64,000 bases of DNA from Sindora glabra (lineage: Eukaryota > Streptophyta > Magnoliopsida > Fabales > Fabaceae), in the NCBI GenBank assembly GCA_020226215.1, contig CM035227.1, positions 5,821,343-5,885,342 on the forward strand, given 5' to 3'. The position numbers and the translations under genes were made by a program. The notes beneath the pieces were generated by a model. That model made no database searches and was not told where the DNA came from. It saw nothing but the letters and a program-made list of their open reading frames with translations. The number at the start of each line of letters is the position of its first letter. Positions within the stretch are counted from its first letter, which is position 1. This document shows, piece after piece, positions 60,464 through 64,000 of the stretch.

Positions 60464-62898
60464 ATGGCTTCATCTGGTGGTGCAAGTGCAAGTGGGAGTA
60501 CGGGTGCAAGTAAAAAGATTGTGCGTAAAAATGCTCCAGGAAATAGAAGTGATATAAGATGGCAGCATGCTTATGAAGTTGAAAATGATGCTAGAAAGAT
60601 TAAATGCAAATATTGTAAGAAGAATTTAATAGGAGGTGTCTACCGGTTAAAGCATCATTTGGCTTGTACAAAAAAGGATATTGGTGCTTGCATTTCTGTT
60701 CCTGATGATGTAAAGAAACTTATGTTGCAGATTTTGATTGATATGGAGGAAAAATCAAGTTCTAAAAAAAGGCATGGGTTTGATGGAGGAGAGGATAGCA
60801 TGAAGGATACTAATAATGGAGGAAAGGAGAAGGATGTGGCATTGCCATCTATATTCAAGAGGAGTACAAATCCAAGCACACAATCAACTATTAATCAGAT
60901 GTAAGAGAAGAATTTAAGAGAAGAAACATGTCAACAAGTTGCCAAAATTTTCTACACAAGTGCCATACCTTTCAATTGTATAAAAAATCCTGAATTTGAG
61001 AAGATGTGCTACTTGATTGGAAAATATGGAGTTGGATTCAAGCCACCATCATATCATGAGATTAGAGAAAAGTACTTGAAGCAAGAGATGACCCGTACAG
61101 AAAAATTACTAGCAGAGCACAAAGCTGAATGGAAGAAAACTGGATGCACAATTATGATAGATGGATGGACTGATAAGAAGAGAAGATCTATTTGTAATTT
61201 TTTTGGTCAATAGCCCTAAAGGGACAGTGTTTCTAAAATCTGTAGATGCTTCAGACATATGCAAAACAGCAGATAAAATTTTCAAAATGATAGATGAAGT
61301 TGTAGAAGAAGTTGGTGAAGAAAATGTTGTCCAAGTTGTCACAGACAATGCTGCAAATTATAAAACAGCTGGGCAAATGTTAATGGAGAAAAGGAAGAAG
61401 CTGTATTGAACTCCTTGTGTAGCACATTGTATTGATTTGATGTTAGAAGATTTTGAGAAAAAAATCAAGATTCACAATGAGACAATAAAAAAGGGAAGAA
61501 AAATCACAACTTTCATTTATTCAAGAGCTTTATTGATTTCCATGCTAAAGACCTTCACTAAAGGCAAAGACTTGATTAGGCCAACTGTTACTCGATTTGC
61601 TACTGCTTATTTGACTTTGGGTTGTCTTTTGGATAATAAAGGAGCTTTGACAGCAATGTTTGGGTCTACACAATGGAGTTCTAGCCGTTTTGCAAAAATA
61701 AAGGATGGAAAGATGGTTGAGAATTATGTTTCAGATGGTAGGTTTTGAAAAAATATTATGACATGCTTGAAAGCTGCCTATCCTCTTATCAAAGTGCTTC
61801 GTATGGTGGATTCAGATGAAAGACCGGCCATGGGATTTATTTATGAGGAGATAGACCGTGCTAAAGAGAAATTACAAGCAAATTTTAAAAATGTCAAAAA
61901 AAGATAAATATAAGTTATTTTTTAGTTTACTTAGATATTCACTAATCTAATTTTTTTTCTTACACATATAAACAAAATTTAATTTGATTTATGTAATTTT
62001 TTTAGCTACCAACCATTGTGGGATATTGTTGATGAAAAATGGGACGCTCAACTCCACAGGCCTTTGCATGCTGCAGTCTATTACTTGAATCCTCACTTCC
62101 ATTATAGTAATGATTTCAAAGCAAATAAAGAAATTAAATGAGGATTGTATCAATGTATGGAGAGGATGGTGCCTGATGATGAGGAGTTCAATAAAATTGA
62201 TACACAACTTGAAGATTTCAAACATGCAAGAGAATTTTTTGGTAGTAGAGCAGCAAAAAATATGAGGACTCAAAAAGCACCTGCTGAATGGTGGGATTCA
62301 TATGGATATGAACATCCAGAATTGCAAAAATTTTCAATAAGGATATTGAGTTTGACTTGCAGTTCTTCTGGATGTGAAAGAAATTGGAGTGCTTTTGAGA
62401 TGGTAAAATTTTATAGATTGAGTTTATGTATATTTGTTTTTGCAAATAAATCTCATTTCTTTTTTCCCCTAATTTATTTAGGTTCACACAAAGAGAAGGA
62501 ATCGTCTACAGCAAAAGAAAATGAATAATCTTGTTTTTGTCATGTACAACTCCAAATTAATGGAGAGGAAACATGTTGGCAAAGATATGAATTATGATAT
62601 AGATTGTGTTTCTTCTGATGATGAGTGGATTGTGGAGAATGATGAAAATTTATCTACTAATGAAGAGTTGGAGTTGGATAGTGATAATGGTGCACATGAC
62701 CTAGAGGTGGCAAATGAAAATGATGAAATTGGGGATGTTGGTAGCAATGTAGATGGTGCATCTAAAGATTATTTGGATCTAGACCTTCAGGATGATGATG
62801 ATGAAATAGAAGAAGAGGAGAACATTGACAATGATGATCAAGATTTCATGGAAGATGAAATCATGGATGTTTTTAATGTCAATGACTTGCTTATATGA
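60464..62898 (+). pseudogene. hAT transposase (BED finger, DUF659, hATC), broken
   Basis: Starts at ATG 60,464. Residues about 25-75 are a BED zinc finger (W..aYe, CKYCKKNL, then the H..AC pair). The DUF659 part of the RNase H-like domain follows (MIDGWTD, VVTDNAANY). After it comes the conserved W-TPC-AHC region, in which the Trp is now a stop. The hATC dimerisation region is WWDSYGYEHPELQKFSIRIL ... CERNWSAFE. After an intron of about 62,402-62,481 (GTAAAA ... TTTATTTAG) there is a basic RRNRLQQ segment and a strongly acidic Asp/Glu tail to 62,898. A second intron probably ends at TTTTTTTAG near 62,005. Breaks: TAA at 60,902; a frameshift in a T run at about 61,196-61,203; TGA at 61,407, 61,746 and 62,139. 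Two TGA codons replace Trp and one probably replaces Arg (CGA), as C-to-T or G-to-A changes at methylated DNA would produce. No functional protein is expected. Confidence 0.92.
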
Positions 62899-63209
62899 TA
62901 AACCTCTAAAATTTTGTTTTATGTATGGTTGGTAACTTGTTATGTTTGAATTTTGACATTGCTCATGTTGTTTGTGATTTACAACATGTTAAAGAACTTT
63001 TGCTTATTGTATAAGACCTTTATTTTATCTAAATTATAGATGTTTGGAATTATTTTGCCTATATTTAATATTGTAGGAAGCATATATATATAAATTTATG
63101 TATTTTTACAATATAGGTAGGATCTTACGATCCTATTTACGATCCCACGAATTACGATCTTAGCCCCCTCATCCGATCCTAAATAAGATCTACGATTTTG
63201 ACAACCTTG

Positions 63210-63217
63210 GTTACTAT
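63210..63217. repeat. Right target-site duplication of the hAT element
   Basis: GTTACTAT, identical to 59,884-59,891. Confidence 0.93.
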
Positions 63218-64000
63218 AGAATGATGATAATCATCGAAGAGGAAGTCACCAAAATGTGTTTTATGTCACACAACATTCTTCCACATTTGGACATAACAGC
63301 CTTAACAAAACATAGTATCCTGACTCTTGATTGATTGCAAAATGTCTTATATTGTACATAAAGCAGCTCTATGGTTGCTTTACTGAATGATTTGAAGTGT
63401 CCAGATTTCTCCCAGTTAGATTAGAAGTCACTACTTAACACTCACCTGCAGAAGAAAAGTCAGACAAAAGTAAGACTGAAAATTATAAAATTGCCAATTG
63501 CAAATACATAAATATAAATTCCAAATAAACAAAACCTCATCGATTTATAAGTAATGAGGATGGAAGTAAGAGTCTGAAGAAAGCTCCTCAGATGTCCCTT
63601 CAGCTCCACATGCAATAAGAAAGCTGATAAAACTTCAGAAATTGGAACGATAAATTTTGAAGTTTAATGGCATCTGGTCAAATTCATCATCGGAGCTTTA
63701 ATTCAGACTCATACCAGCAAAATGCTTCATGCACTCACTAGAAATTGCCAACCCAATCCACTGAATATCTATCAAGCAGACACGTCAAAAAAGGACCATA
63801 AATTGAATTACAGGGGAAAACAACATATTAAAACTTCCGACTTCAAATACTCACTCAATAAAAGTAAAGACTTCACAGTATTCATTATATAATCTTCCAA
63901 TCAAACGGGAAGAACAAAAACCCTGACAACAATCCGATGTTAAAAATATTCAATTGGCTTGCTAGAAAAAGACAGTAAAGGTTCCAACTTGGAATGCTCA
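63218..64000. other. Possible 3' part of a minus-strand gene running off the window
   Basis: Sequence composition resembles transcribed DNA. On the minus strand TTTTCTTCTGCAG (ending near 63,450) is a good splice acceptor, followed by a short frame that ends in TAG. No domain can be read in the remaining 500 bases, so this is only a suggestion. Confidence 0.25.

Larger units (their letters stand above)
59892..63209 (+). mobile_element. Complete, decayed hAT transposon (3,318 bp)
   Basis: Terminal inverted repeats of 17 bp: left CATGGTTGTCAAAATCG and right, reverse-complemented, CAAGGTTGTCAAAATCG, with one mismatch. Exact 8-bp target duplications GTTACTAT lie on both sides. The subterminal regions have palindromic and repeated CGATTTTACG/TACGATC motifs, plausible transposase-binding sites. 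Inside is a BED-DUF659-hATC transposase gene broken by stops and a frameshift. The intact ends mean it could still be moved in trans if an active relative exists. Confidence 0.95.

Noticed and set aside
1..64000. tRNA, rRNA or snoRNA genes.
   Set aside because: Nothing with A/B-box or cloverleaf character stood out by eye on either strand. A covariance-model scan would be needed to exclude small RNAs firmly.

Overview
This is plant nuclear DNA, most likely from a core eudicot. The genes have plant-type GT-AG introns, and the families seen are plant ones: a DUF4408/DUF761 membrane protein, a phytocyanin, a Kunitz inhibitor relic, and DUF659-type hAT, CACTA and Helitron DNA. The bulk is very AT-rich, with short GC-richer islands where the genes lie. 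The species cannot be named from the sequence.

Only three genes look intact. (1) 6,638-7,549 (+) is a single-exon DUF4408/DUF761 protein. (2) 39,855-41,183 (-) is a two-exon secreted phytocyanin with a proline-rich tail. (3) 46,919-48,807 (-) is a six-exon translation initiation factor eIF3 subunit J whose reading frame closes perfectly at 221 codons plus stop. Two further plant genes are broken. One is an AGD5/AGD15-type ARF-GAP at 43,525-46,059 (-), with a lost zinc cysteine, a lost splice acceptor and an in-frame stop. The other is a Kunitz-type inhibitor at 58,755-59,397 (-), with several stops and frameshifts.

The rest is a mosaic of mobile and repeated DNA. 11,343-12,873 is a 1.5-kb full-length fold-back element with an exact 8-bp target duplication. 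About 14.77-19.68 kb is a CACTA-like element with subterminal repeats and a nested LTR relic. 19.68-22.24 kb is a 2.6-kb inverted repeat. 22,482-30,745 is a probable Helitron carrying AT-rich divergent repeats and a small copia-derived element (24,536-25,889). 32.1-38.7 kb is an AT-rich insert with several tandem arrays. A typical Helitron 3' terminus ends at 55,012. 59,892-63,209 is a complete but decayed hAT element with exact 8-bp target duplication, BED, DUF659 and hATC segments and an acidic tail.

A roughly 0.9-kb low-copy segment at 10,284-11,195 is present again in the same orientation at 31,535-39,190. The second copy is split by the 6.6-kb insert. This gives a relative history: duplication first, insertion later. 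Nothing suggests that the intact genes work together. Their neighbourhood is explained by ordinary plant gene order plus transposon accumulation.
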